Below, piece by piece: positions 8,276-15,283 of a DNA stretch of 64,000 nt (position 1 is its first letter; each line of letters begins with the position of its first letter). A program made the translations under genes and the position numbers. The notes below the pieces were generated by a model. The model was given only the letters and a program-made list of their open reading frames with translations. It made no database searches and was not told the origin of the DNA. Source of the DNA: Pseudoduganella albidiflava (GTDB taxonomy: Bacteria; Pseudomonadota; Gammaproteobacteria; Burkholderiales; Burkholderiaceae_D); assembly GCF_004322755.1 (NCBI RefSeq), contig NZ_CP036401.1:5394001-5458000 (forward strand), written 5' to 3'.

Positions 8276-8707
8276 TTCGACTCTTCGTTATTTGGAGTTA
8301 TGTGACACCTGGCGATCAAGATCGGGGACCGCCAGCTCTACCTCGTGAAACTCTTCTTTTTCAGAATTTTATATTTCCGTACAGCACTGTATTACGGTAG
8401 CAAGCTTTGACTGCGCATGCAAAGCAAGAGGAAGAAAAGGCGGAACATCTGTAGCTTTTCAGTCCTGTTCCACACATTGAAGACCAGCGAAATGTGTGTC
8501 CATAAGGAAAGTATAATTCTTTGGCTTGCTTACGGGCAAGCGAAATCCTACGCACAAATGCGTATTGTGGATTTCTATGGGGAAATTACGACAGATTGGC
8601 CGGAATGCGCACGAAACTGAGCGTTTCAGGCGTTTTATGAACAAAAACAGTGCGTTGGCGCACCTGAACGATGCACGCAACCTGGCTGCAAAGCGTGCCA
8701 GCTTGCC

Positions 8708-8740
8708 AAGAAAAACGGTGACAGGCACCATTTTTAGAGA
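8708..8740. repeat. Dispersed GGTGCCTGTCACC-type repeat, copy 1
   Basis: The stretch contains AAAAACGGTGACAGGCACCA followed by a T-run. Read on the other strand it matches the element at 61511-61535 (AAATGGAGCCTGTCACCGGT) with few changes. Confidence 0.6.
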
Positions 8741-8826
8741 AATGTTCTCCGAGACAACACTTGCCAGCTCGGCCGTTCAACCACTGTTCGCGCGTTGCCG
8801 GCACTCGGCTTCGTAGTGCATACAAT

Positions 8827-8893
8827 CACCCCAACAGCGAACGGCTGGGGTCAGACCCGCCGGGTCTGACCCCGGAATTTGCACTTGGGGTGG
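8827..8893. repeat. Dispersed GGGTCAGACCC palindrome, copy 1
   Basis: A perfect 27-bp palindromic core at 8847-8873 (GGGGTCAGACCCG, then a mirror arm CGGGTCTGACCCC) is flanked by CACCCCAACAGCGAACGGCT and GGAATTTGCACTTGGGGT. The same flanks recur at the other copies, so the repeated unit is longer than the palindrome. It lies beyond the 3' end of dusA, between convergent or silent regions, as REP-like elements usually do. Confidence 0.85.
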
Positions 8894-8994
8894 CTTATCC
8901 ACGCGGGATCAGGGATGGACCCTATTTTCCAGGCAATTTTCTTGAGCACAGGGTGCCGGCTCGTTCCGGCCCCCTGCCTCCCAACCTTGCTCCC

Positions 8995-10014
8995 CTACCG
9001 CCTCAGCGCTTCCAGCAGCAGCCCGGGATCCCCGGCAGCCAGCCGCTTCGAGTCCGACAGCGTCTGCCGGAACTGCCGCGCGCCGGGCAGGCCCTGCATC
9101 AGGCCCAGCATGTGCCGCGTGATCGTGTTCAGTTTCAGCCCGCGGCCGCCCTCCTTCGCCAGCTGCGCGGCGATATACGGCATCATCGCCCGCAGCACTT
9201 CCTCGCGGCTTTTCACGGGCGCGGCATCGCCGTAATACTTGCTGTCGAACGTGGCCATCAGGTAGGGGTTGTGATACGCCTCGCGGCCCAGCATCACGCC
9301 ATCCACGTGTGCCAGGTGTTCGTCGATCTCGGCCTCGGTCTTGATGCCGCCGTTGATGAGGATCTCGAACTGCGGGAAATCGCGCTTCAGGCGGTACGCG
9401 TATTCGTACTTGAGCGGCGGGATCTCACGGTTTTCCTTCGGCGACAAACCCTTCAGGATCGCGTTGCGGGCATGGACGATGAAGGTGGTGCAGCCGGCAT
9501 CGGCCACGGTGCCGACGAAATCGCGCACGAAATCATAGCTTTCGGTTTCATCGATGCCGATGCGGTGCTTGACGGTCACGTCGATCGATACCGCGTCGCG
9601 CATCGCCTTCACGCAGTCGCGCACCAGTTCCGGCTCGGCCATCAGGCAGGCACCGAACGCGCCTTTCTGCACCCGCTCGGAAGGGCAGCCGCAATTCAGG
9701 TTGATCTCGTCATAGCCCCATTTCTCGCCCAGTTTCGCCGACGTAGCGAGATCTTTCGGGTCGCTGCCGCCTAGTTGCAGCGCCACCGGGTGTTCTTCCT
9801 CGTTGAAGCGCAGGTGGCGCTCCACGTCGCCGTACACCAGCGCGCCGGTCGTCACCATCTCTGTATATAGCCAGGTGTGCTTCGTGATGTGGCGATGGAA
9901 TACGCGGCAGTGGCGGTCGGTCCAGTCCATCATCGGGGCCACGCTAATTCGGCGACCCGCGTATGTGTTGGATTTTCCTGCACTTCCCTCTGGGAGAGCA
10001 TTGTTTGGCTGCAT
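8995..10014 (-). CDS. dusA: tRNA-dihydrouridine(20/20a) synthase DusA, with a prophage-supplied N-terminus
   Basis: DusA uses FMN and NADPH to reduce U20/U20a in the tRNA D-loop. The protein shows ISVAPMMDWTDRHCRVFHR, the catalytic-cysteine motif NLNCGCPSERVQKGAFGACL, HRIGIDE, and NGGIKTEAEIDEHLAHVDGV, so it is full length and probably active. The attachment site lies in the codons for VAPMMDWTD. Everything before it (MQPNNALPEGSAGKSNTYAG) is encoded by the prophage end, and the original start now lies at 50093. I use the ATG at 10014; a GTG at 10026 would add four residues. The promoter must also be phage DNA: on the minus strand TTGTGA, 18 bases and TATACC precede the start, which is a weak match. 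Confidence 0.95.
   Translation of the reverse strand: MQPNNALPEGSAGKSNTYAGRRISVAPMMDWTDRHCRVFHRHITKHTWLYTEMVTTGALVYGDVERHLRFNEEEHPVALQLGGSDPKDLATSAKLGEKWGYDEINLNCGCPSERVQKGAFGACLMAEPELVRDCVKAMRDAVSIDVTVKHRIGIDETESYDFVRDFVGTVADAGCTTFIVHARNAILKGLSPKENREIPPLKYEYAYRLKRDFPQFEILINGGIKTEAEIDEHLAHVDGVMLGREAYHNPYLMATFDSKYYGDAAPVKSREEVLRAMMPYIAAQLAKEGGRGLKLNTITRHMLGLMQGLPGARQFRQTLSDSKRLAAGDPGLLLEALRR
9917..9943. other. attL core, 27-bp direct repeat inside dusA
   Basis: These 27 bases start TCGGTCCAGTCC and end GGGGCCACG. They are identical to 49963-49989, and the sequence diverges on both sides. They encode the conserved VAPMMDWTD segment of DusA, so recombination here swaps the gene start without breaking the frame. 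Confidence 0.95.
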
Positions 10015-10030
10015 GGCTTGTATCACTGGG

Positions 10031-10036
10031 TATAAT
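10031..10036 (+). promoter_or_regulatory. TATAAT box ahead of the integrase
   Basis: A perfect TATAAT lies 48 bases before the integrase start. No clear -35 sits at 16-18 bases (TTGGCT is 20 bases upstream). It lies in the short divergent region between int and the phage-made dusA start. Confidence 0.4.
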
Positions 10037-10063
10037 GATTAATCACCTGAATTCACAACGCAG

Positions 10064-10082
10064 TGCTACGGATTTGCTACGA
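10064..10082. promoter_or_regulatory. Candidate integrase arm-type site, left end
   Basis: TGCTACGGATTTGCTACGA holds two TGCTACG direct repeats 11 bases apart. The same arrangement with one base change occurs at 49900-49918, near attR, and paired short direct repeats near both ends are what integrase arm sites look like. It overlaps the start region of int. Confidence 0.65.
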
Positions 10083-10083
10083 A

Positions 10084-11121
10084 ATGGCATCAGTAATAAA
10101 GATTGGAGATCAATGGCGCGCCCAAGTTAGGCGCAAGGGCTTTCCGGCGGAAACGCGGACCTTCTCGACGAAGGGGCAGGCAACTGCGTGGGCCGCGACG
10201 ACCGAGGCGAACATGATGGCGCTGAAGCACCAAGATGTGCGCATCATATCAAAGATGACGGTGGCTGACCTGATCGATCGATATGCCAAGGAGATTGGCA
10301 CAGTCAAGCCATTTGGCAAGAACAAGGCTGCCGTGCTGGCGGCCTTGCGTACCCAGCTCGGCGACACGCGTCTTCCAGATCTCACGATTGAGCGGCTAAC
10401 GCAGCACCTGCAAGCGAGGCAGAAGGCCGGCGCAGGCGGTGTGACGATCGCCATTGATCTGACTTATCTCGGCAGCGTCCTAAAAGCTGCAAAAAATCTT
10501 TGGCGTCTCCCGGTCGATCCGAGTGTGACTGCAGGCGCACGAGACAATATGCGTTACCTTGGCTTGTCACCAAAGTCCAAAGAGCGAGATCGCAGGCCCA
10601 CGGCGGATGAACTGACGAAGCTGAAAGCCCATTTCAAGGAAAAGTTACGGCAGAGAATTCCGATGCCTGACCTTATCGATTTTGCTGTAGCGACCGCAAT
10701 GCGGCTTGGCGAGATCATCGCGTTACGTTGGCAAGATTTGGACGAAAGGCATCGCACGATCATCATCCGTGACCGCAAGCACCCGCAAGAAAAGATCGGA
10801 AACGATCAGGAAGTGCCGCTACTTGGCGAAGCTTTTGATATTGTGCTGCGGCAACCTCGCAATAGCGGAGAAGATCGTATCTTTCCAGTGACAGAGGGAA
10901 GTGTCAGCACCATTTTCCCGCGCGCCTGCAATGCGCTAGGAATCGAGGATTTACGTTTTCACGACTTGCGCCATGAAGGAGTATCGAGGCTATTCGAACA
11001 ACGCTACAGTATTGAAGAGGTGGCTTTGGTATCTGGTCACCGAGATTGGAAAATGTTATCAAGATATTTGCACCTACGGGCTCGCGACTTACACAGGCAT
11101 GATCTTCAGGAAACAAATTAA
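10084..11121 (+). CDS. int: Tyrosine-recombinase integrase, dusA-targeting type
   Basis: This 345-residue enzyme catalyses site-specific integration at the 27-bp dusA core. The N-terminal part (KIGDQWRAQVRRKGFPAETR) is the usual arm-binding domain and a SAM-like core-binding domain follows. The catalytic residues are visible: R in ATAMRLGEIIALRWQDL, H-x-L-R in FHDLRHEGVSRLF, H in SGHRDW, and the nucleophile Y in MLSRYLHLR. I take the ATG at 10084; a GTG at 10063 is in frame but would fall within the candidate arm site. Integrases specific for dusA are an established group. The stop overlaps the next gene's start (TAATG). Confidence 0.95.
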   Translation: MASVIKIGDQWRAQVRRKGFPAETRTFSTKGQATAWAATTEANMMALKHQDVRIISKMTVADLIDRYAKEIGTVKPFGKNKAAVLAALRTQLGDTRLPDLTIERLTQHLQARQKAGAGGVTIAIDLTYLGSVLKAAKNLWRLPVDPSVTAGARDNMRYLGLSPKSKERDRRPTADELTKLKAHFKEKLRQRIPMPDLIDFAVATAMRLGEIIALRWQDLDERHRTIIIRDRKHPQEKIGNDQEVPLLGEAFDIVLRQPRNSGEDRIFPVTEGSVSTIFPRACNALGIEDLRFHDLRHEGVSRLFEQRYSIEEVALVSGHRDWKMLSRYLHLRARDLHRHDLQETN

Positions 11122-11876
11122 TGTCCGAAAAAATTATTGAAGTCACTCAGGCCTTATCTGACGGTACCTTCCTGAGCAATTGGCAGTTTTGGCTTATGCT
11201 TGCTGCAGTCAACATTGTCGTAACCACTGCAGCAACCTGCATAACAAGTTTTTATTCGGAGAAAGGCAAGTTCAAGGCGATAGAATCTAATTTTAGCAAG
11301 GTTATTACCCAGCTTGAGAGAACGACTCAGGCCACGAAAAGTATTGAATTATCGCTATCGCATCAAGACTGGATTGAGCGCGAATTCAAACTCATCAGGA
11401 GAATCAAACTGGAGGAAGTGATGAATGGTTGCTTGGCAACACGGGACTGGCTGGGCAAGGCAATGATTTACAGGTCTGATGAAACACCTGATGCCGACCA
11501 AACACCGCTCACCAAGGTGCTAACCACCATCGAGCTTTATTTTCCTGAGATGGCTAACCAAGCTGACAATCTATTGCAAATCCATCACAAATTTCTTCAC
11601 AAAATCCTTGGCCTCCAAATTAACTTGCACAATAAAGAGAAAGAGTTGATAAAAAAACGAGGCGAGCTTCAAGCGTTATCTAATGCACCGGCCGTTTTGC
11701 GGCGAATCGCCATCGAACCACTAAAGGAAGAGATCACGAGTCTTGAGCAAGATTTCAATGAGCTAAAGTCGTCCTATAGCAATTCCCTTCACGCCGATTA
11801 CGCCAAGTTCCTGGAATCGTTGAGCGCTGTGAAAACTGAAATCCGAACAATAATGCGAAAAACAATTTCCTCATGA
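11121..11876 (+). CDS. Membrane-anchored coiled-coil protein, cargo gene 1
   Basis: The 251 residues begin with one strong membrane helix (FWLMLAAVNIVVTTAATCIT, about 20-40), followed by a long cytoplasmic or periplasmic region with heptad-rich helices (EKELIKKRGELQALS, LKEEITSLEQDFNELKSSYS). No family is recognised. It is coupled to int by a one-base overlap, so it is probably expressed in the lysogen. It is clearly more AT-rich than the structural genes. Membrane-tethered coiled-coil proteins in this position are sometimes superinfection-exclusion or abortive-infection proteins, but that is inference from position only. Confidence 0.6.
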   Translation: MSEKIIEVTQALSDGTFLSNWQFWLMLAAVNIVVTTAATCITSFYSEKGKFKAIESNFSKVITQLERTTQATKSIELSLSHQDWIEREFKLIRRIKLEEVMNGCLATRDWLGKAMIYRSDETPDADQTPLTKVLTTIELYFPEMANQADNLLQIHHKFLHKILGLQINLHNKEKELIKKRGELQALSNAPAVLRRIAIEPLKEEITSLEQDFNELKSSYSNSLHADYAKFLESLSAVKTEIRTIMRKTISS

Positions 11877-11980
11877 CAATTATTACAATTTGAGGGCACT
11901 AGAGTTTCGTCTACAAAACTCGGTAAACGAAATGCAAGTTACCCTAAAGGCAGTCTTTATTCCGAACACCTGGAGCTTAC

Positions 11981-12496
11981 ATGGAACAACCTGATGAGTC
12001 GTCACAGGCCAAGTTGCAATATGCCGAACGGGTAAGCAATGCACTCGAATGGTTCAAGCATGCTCGGTCGCTGCTTGCTGCTGCGCGGTCAACGCGTGAA
12101 CGCGCAGCTGTCCTCATCGACCACTTTGAACGTTCTGACCTAGAAAATGTTGCCTCGATGTTATACGGCTTTTCGCTTGAGAACCTCTTCAAAGCCCAAT
12201 GGATACTTAAGAAATTTGGTCCTCCGGACCGCGAGGGCTGGGCACCAGTTGCGGAATTTCCAAAGGAGCTCAAGACCCACAACTTGGCACACTTGGCAAA
12301 GCTAGTTGACCCGAGGTTGCCAGATGAATTCAGTGCACTGTTTTACTTTTTAACAGAAGCTGCTACATGGAGCGGCCGCTACCCATGCACTCTTTTCCCA
12401 GAAGATGGTGGGGCGCAAGCACGCTGGCCAGCGCTAAATGATCAGGCTGAAGAAGTGTTCAAGCGGTTCAGTCGCGAATTTACTGCTTTCGCCTGA
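11981..12496 (+). CDS. HEPN-like domain protein, cargo gene 2
   Basis: The 171-residue, all-helical protein has the HEPN layout: NALEWFKHARSLLAAAR near the N-terminus, SMLYGFSLENLFKAQWILKK (the A/Y-x-E-x-L-L-K-A type second helix), THNLAHLAKL and WSGRYPCTL. HEPN proteins are often RNases or partners of toxins and nucleotidyltransferases. The classic R-x4-6-H motif is not obvious (RERAAVLIDH is a loose candidate), so catalytic activity is uncertain. GGAG lies before the ATG. It is on the same strand as int and is AT-leaning compared with phage structural genes. Confidence 0.6.
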   Translation: MEQPDESSQAKLQYAERVSNALEWFKHARSLLAAARSTRERAAVLIDHFERSDLENVASMLYGFSLENLFKAQWILKKFGPPDREGWAPVAEFPKELKTHNLAHLAKLVDPRLPDEFSALFYFLTEAATWSGRYPCTLFPEDGGAQARWPALNDQAEEVFKRFSREFTAFA

Positions 12497-12558
12497 TCGC
12501 CCGAAAACTAACGCGCCGGAATTATTTTATAACCAACCCCTATAGATGCACGCCGTTA

Positions 12559-13293
12559 ATGAAATATGTGAATCCGATAAAATTGGCTGAAATGATTTCG
12601 AACATTTGGATTCCCGATAAGATCCCTGTGTACAAGTTTCTAAGCCGGAAGTATTTCGATATGTTCTTTGAGACTGGCAATCTACGCCTCGGAACTACCG
12701 GCGATTTTGCTGACGGCATCGCGCATGGCGCGGCAAGGCTGGATCGCGAGGAAGGCAGGCATAGGACTGAGATTCGACTGGCTGAGCACCATTATGGCTC
12801 AGGTGGGCCAGATGCCTATTTGGACAGGGTTTTTTCCGGTTTGAATGATGGTATAGCCTTCAAAAATCTTAACCTTTCGATGCAGCATACCTTTCCCGAT
12901 TCTCACGTTTATTGCGCTAGCATGTATTACAACGAGGCCATTTTCCAGCGATGGCATACTGAGGAAGGTACAGATACTTGCTTTGAAATATTTGACTTTA
13001 TGGGCTTCTTAGATGCAATAACTAAGAAACTCTCTCGCGATCGCTTCTTTTTCGGAGCAGGACAAATTGACTATATTGAAGGAGCTCAAAGCTATGATTC
13101 GAAGTATGTCGACTTCCCATCAGTCTTCGTAAAACAAGCTGAAAAGTTTTCATGGCAAGTCGAAGGGCGCGGCGTATGGGTACAGAGAGGCCCTTACTTA
13201 AGGATTACGTCCATGGTAGTGGACGTTCCTGATGCACGTCAATTTTGCCGCCCGTTTGCCGTGTTAAAGGAAGGAATTATCACTTATCTATAA
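12559..13293 (+). CDS. DUF2971-like protein, cargo gene 3
   Basis: The 244-residue product starts with IPVYKFLSRKYFDMFFETGN and LRLGTTGDFADG, which recalls the opening of DUF2971-type proteins (Y-K-[FY]-x-S ... L-x-x-x-[ST]-x-x-x-F-x-D). These occur in phage and defence islands and have no settled biochemical role. Later segments include VYCASMYYNEAIFQRWH and QRGPYLRITSMVVDVPDA. There are no membrane segments. No good ribosome-binding site precedes the ATG. The similarity is by eye and weak. Confidence 0.5.
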   Translation: MKYVNPIKLAEMISNIWIPDKIPVYKFLSRKYFDMFFETGNLRLGTTGDFADGIAHGAARLDREEGRHRTEIRLAEHHYGSGGPDAYLDRVFSGLNDGIAFKNLNLSMQHTFPDSHVYCASMYYNEAIFQRWHTEEGTDTCFEIFDFMGFLDAITKKLSRDRFFFGAGQIDYIEGAQSYDSKYVDFPSVFVKQAEKFSWQVEGRGVWVQRGPYLRITSMVVDVPDARQFCRPFAVLKEGIITYL

Positions 13294-13332
13294 TGGTACC
13301 AGTGCAATCGATGCCTGCGTTTCAAAATAAGC

Positions 13333-13590
13333 TCATCCCTTCTTGAACAATTCTTCCCGCATGCGCTGTTGCTCCTGCACGCATGCGCACTCGTCCAGCT
13401 CGCGGCGCAGAACATCCCGGATCAGGCTGTTCGGGCCGATGAGGTACTGGTCAGCCCGGGCGGCGATCGCGCGAAGCCGGGCGATTTCCCAGAGCAGCGC
13501 CTGCACATCACCTGGTGCTGGTTCGTGCCGACGCTGGCCAATCTCATGTAGCTGTTCCTTGGACAAGGATGGCTTGTAAAAGTTGCTCAT
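13333..13590 (-). CDS. Small helical protein under a LexA box, 85 residues
   Basis: The protein MSNFYKPSLSKEQLHEIGQR onward is helical and charged, with one Cys pair (ECACVQEQ) near the C-terminus. I do not recognise it. It is the last gene of the leftward direction and has its own control region: a perfect CTGT-N8-ACAG LexA box only 13 bases before its start. SOS-controlled expression is therefore likely, fitting a role in induction, anti-repression or the host SOS response. Confidence 0.6.
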   Translation of the reverse strand: MSNFYKPSLSKEQLHEIGQRRHEPAPGDVQALLWEIARLRAIAARADQYLIGPNSLIRDVLRRELDECACVQEQQRMREELFKKG

Positions 13591-13602
13591 AGCATCGGGG
13601 AA

Positions 13603-13622
13603 TACTGTGTTTTTATACAGTA
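13603..13622. promoter_or_regulatory. LexA (SOS) box
   Basis: TACTGTGTTTTTATACAGTA is a near-perfect palindrome matching the CTGT-N8-ACAG LexA consensus of E. coli and beta-proteobacteria. On the minus strand a TATAAA lies inside it, so LexA bound here would cover the -10 box of the 13333-13590 gene. Confidence 0.8.
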
Positions 13623-13624
13623 TA

Positions 13625-14119
13625 TCAGTACGCTAGGCCGTGCTCCCGTGCGGCCGCCTGGCACGCGCGGCCGGTAGCCAAGTCCTTTTCGACAGCGATC
13701 ATCAACGCTTTAAGATCTCGGTCAACGTCGCTTCGAACCATCCGGCGGGATGAATCGGCTCCATCGCCGCTGCTGGGAACTTCGGGAGTGGACGCTCCGG
13801 CAGATCCACCACAGATGGCGGACCCGACGCGCACCCGCTCAGCAGCAGCGATGCGAGCAATAACAGGCTGGACTTCATCATTTTTCCCTTTCGTGATGCT
13901 TTCGTTGGTCGCGGCCTGGCGTGCCGCTGCGGCCGCGTTGTCCTTCAATCGTTTCGTGATTGCTTCGTGCTCGGCATTCGCCCGCTCGAACTCCGCCGCC
14001 AGGTGCTCGCCTTGCTCCGCGGAGCGGCCAGCGACATAGCCAGTCGCAAGGGCTGCTAGAAAAACCGCTATCGCCGCGCCGGCGCGGAAGAGGATCGAAA
14101 CCAGTTCGGCCGGGATCAT
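13625..14119 (-). CDS. i-Spanin Rz-like lysis protein
   Basis: The 164-residue protein has an N-terminal signal-anchor (SILFRAGAAIAVFLAALATG) and then a charged helical periplasmic domain (EHLAAEFERANAEHEAITKR), the layout of inner-membrane spanins (Rz/DUF2514 type). Paired with an outer-membrane lipoprotein, it fuses the two membranes in the last step of lysis. Its ATG overlaps the lysozyme stop (ATGA). The matching o-spanin gene is nested inside it in another frame. Confidence 0.75.
   Translation of the reverse strand: MIPAELVSILFRAGAAIAVFLAALATGYVAGRSAEQGEHLAAEFERANAEHEAITKRLKDNAAAAARQAATNESITKGKNDEVQPVIARIAAAERVRVGSAICGGSAGASTPEVPSSGDGADSSRRMVRSDVDRDLKALMIAVEKDLATGRACQAAAREHGLAY
13702..13881 (-). 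CDS. Nested o-spanin Rz1-like lipoprotein, 59 residues
   Basis: Inside the Rz gene, in a different frame on the same strand, the ATG at 13881 opens MMKSSLLLLASLLLSGCASG, a clear lipoprotein signal with an LSGC lipobox. The short mature chain is proline-rich (PPSVVDLPERPLPKFPAAAM) and ends TEILKR. AAGGG lies just upstream. Nested, proline-rich lipoproteins of this size within Rz are the hallmark of Rz1, the outer-membrane half of the spanin complex. The length of 59 codons makes it easy to miss in annotation. Confidence 0.85.
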   Translation of the reverse strand: MMKSSLLLLASLLLSGCASGPPSVVDLPERPLPKFPAAAMEPIHPAGWFEATLTEILKR

Positions 14120-14604
14120 TGCGCCCCCATGCACTGAGCGTGCTTTCTCTTCCGATCGGCCCAGAGGCCGGCGCACCGTCCGTTGCCAGGCGTCGAGCAG
14201 TCGAAACCAGCTGCGTACCGGAAGAGGAGGATGGCGTCGCACGCGGCACGATAGTCGCCGGCATTGAGCCTGCGTACGATGGTCGACCGGCAGAAGGCGC
14301 TCGCGCCGATGTTGTACGAGAGGTCGACGTAGACGTCGTACTCTACCTGGTGCAGTGGCGCGGTCACGCACTGCCGCAGCGCTCCCTCGAACTGCTGGGA
14401 GTCCGCAAGCGCTCTTTGGGCTGCAACCACTGGCGTAGTGACATCGCCCATACGCACGCCGCCCGTAGTACCGAATCCGAGCGTTGGGACGTCTCCCTTC
14501 GTGGGGATGATCGCCCGATCGGTGTAGCCTTCGCGCGTCAGGATACCGACGAATGCTGCAGCGGAGAGCGACAGTGCGGCGACATTCATGCGAGCCTTAT
14601 TCAT
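14116..14604 (-). CDS. Endolysin, lysozyme-like (GH24 type) with N-terminal signal-anchor
   Basis: The 162-residue enzyme shows the GH24 pattern with the catalytic Glu in TREGYTDRAI, the Asp/Thr in GDVPTLGFGTT, and later VYVDLSYNIGASAFCRSTIV and GLWADRKRKHAQCM. It cleaves the glycan strands of peptidoglycan. The N-terminal hydrophobic segment VAALSLSAAAFVGIL looks like a signal-anchor-release (SAR) segment, so export by Sec and activation on membrane release is likely. It is ATGA-coupled to Rz downstream and slightly overlaps holin upstream. Confidence 0.9.
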   Translation of the reverse strand: MNKARMNVAALSLSAAAFVGILTREGYTDRAIIPTKGDVPTLGFGTTGGVRMGDVTTPVVAAQRALADSQQFEGALRQCVTAPLHQVEYDVYVDLSYNIGASAFCRSTIVRRLNAGDYRAACDAILLFRYAAGFDCSTPGNGRCAGLWADRKRKHAQCMGAQ

Positions 14605-14812
14605 GATGCTCCTCCAGGTGCTTCAGCCTGGCCGCCGTTTCGACTTCCTCGCGACGATCCTTCCGGTACATATAAATGGCATTCAGCGCGAACGTGAGCA
14701 ACGCTGTGGCAATACCAATGATCACACCCCATTCGGTCAGCGTAAGGGACGATGCGATGGAGACGCCGGCACCGGCGTAGCTGATGACCTCAGGGCTGGC
14801 TGGTCGGCTCAT
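14597..14812 (-). CDS. Holin, HP1-like, 71 residues
   Basis: The sequence ISYAGAGVSIASSLTLTEWG followed by VIIGIATALLTFALNAIYMY gives two hydrophobic helices, and a charged tail (RKDRREEVETAARLKHLEEH) completes the layout of HP1-type phage holins. It would permeabilise or depolarise the inner membrane at the lysis time. I take the ATG at 14812 with GAAAG upstream. A GTG at 14875 in the same frame overlaps the upstream stop and would add 21 residues, so dual starts are possible. Confidence 0.75.
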   Translation of the reverse strand: MSRPASPEVISYAGAGVSIASSLTLTEWGVIIGIATALLTFALNAIYMYRKDRREEVETAARLKHLEEHHE

Positions 14813-14871
14813 TTGCAATCTTTCATAAAATAGTTCTTCAATTCGATACTGGGTTGTCTCGATGTGGATAC

Positions 14872-15279
14872 TCACGGATCAAGCGCCGCCGCACGCTGCC
14901 AGGCGTCGTTGAATTCTTCTTCGGAGGCATAGAGCTGCGGCCACATCATGTTGACCAGCCAGTTGTCGCGCCGAGCGGTCTGCGCCGCAGTCCAGTACGC
15001 ACGGGCCCGCGCGCCGTCGTCGCCCTCCATCCCGTTGATGATGGTCTCCGCGGAAGTCATCTTTCCATCATCGACCAAGATCAGCTTCAGATTCAGCATC
15101 GGCACCCCGTCCACCTCCGATACGGGCGGTGGCAGCGATGCCGGCGGCCGGGCAAACGCCTCTCCATCGAACAGCCAACCGATCTGTGCTTCGTCGCTGC
15201 GAACCCAGTTCGGCTCCAGCGCTTCGTTTGCATCGGCCACGTTCGTGACCACTCCATAATTTACGATCGCGTATCGCAT
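14872..15279 (-). CDS. Tail-fibre-associated hypothetical protein, 135 residues
   Basis: The protein starts MRYAIVNYGVVTNVADANEA, a layout seen in small proteins encoded right after tail fibres (Y-A-[IV]-[IV]-x-x-G-x-V-x-N-[IV]). A middle segment is Pro-rich (ARPPASLPPPVSEVDG), and the C-terminus is Trp-rich and helical. It may act in fibre assembly. It is 4 bases from the fibre stop and lies just before holin. Confidence 0.55.
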   Translation of the reverse strand: MRYAIVNYGVVTNVADANEALEPNWVRSDEAQIGWLFDGEAFARPPASLPPPVSEVDGVPMLNLKLILVDDGKMTSAETIINGMEGDDGARARAYWTAAQTARRDNWLVNMMWPQLYASEEEFNDAWQRAAALDP

Positions 15280-15283
15280 CAGC

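Larger units (their letters stand above)
8276..8994. other. Gene-poor region holding two dispersed repeats
   Basis: I see no convincing gene in about 720 bases; the short open frames on both strands lack family motifs and overlap each other. A TATAAT lies at 8512-8517, just before a short inverted repeat (GCTTGC 8524-8529, GCAAGC 8536-8541). The right part holds one copy each of two dispersed repeat families, listed separately. Confidence 0.5.

Noticed and set aside
8459..8816. Short overlapping open frames on both strands in the gap before dusA
   Set aside because: They lack ribosome-binding sites, known motifs and consistent codon use, and one runs into dispersed repeats.
10063..10083. GTG start for the integrase
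   Set aside because: It would place the candidate arm-type repeat inside the coding region and lacks a ribosome-binding site; the ATG at 10084 gives the normal N-terminus.
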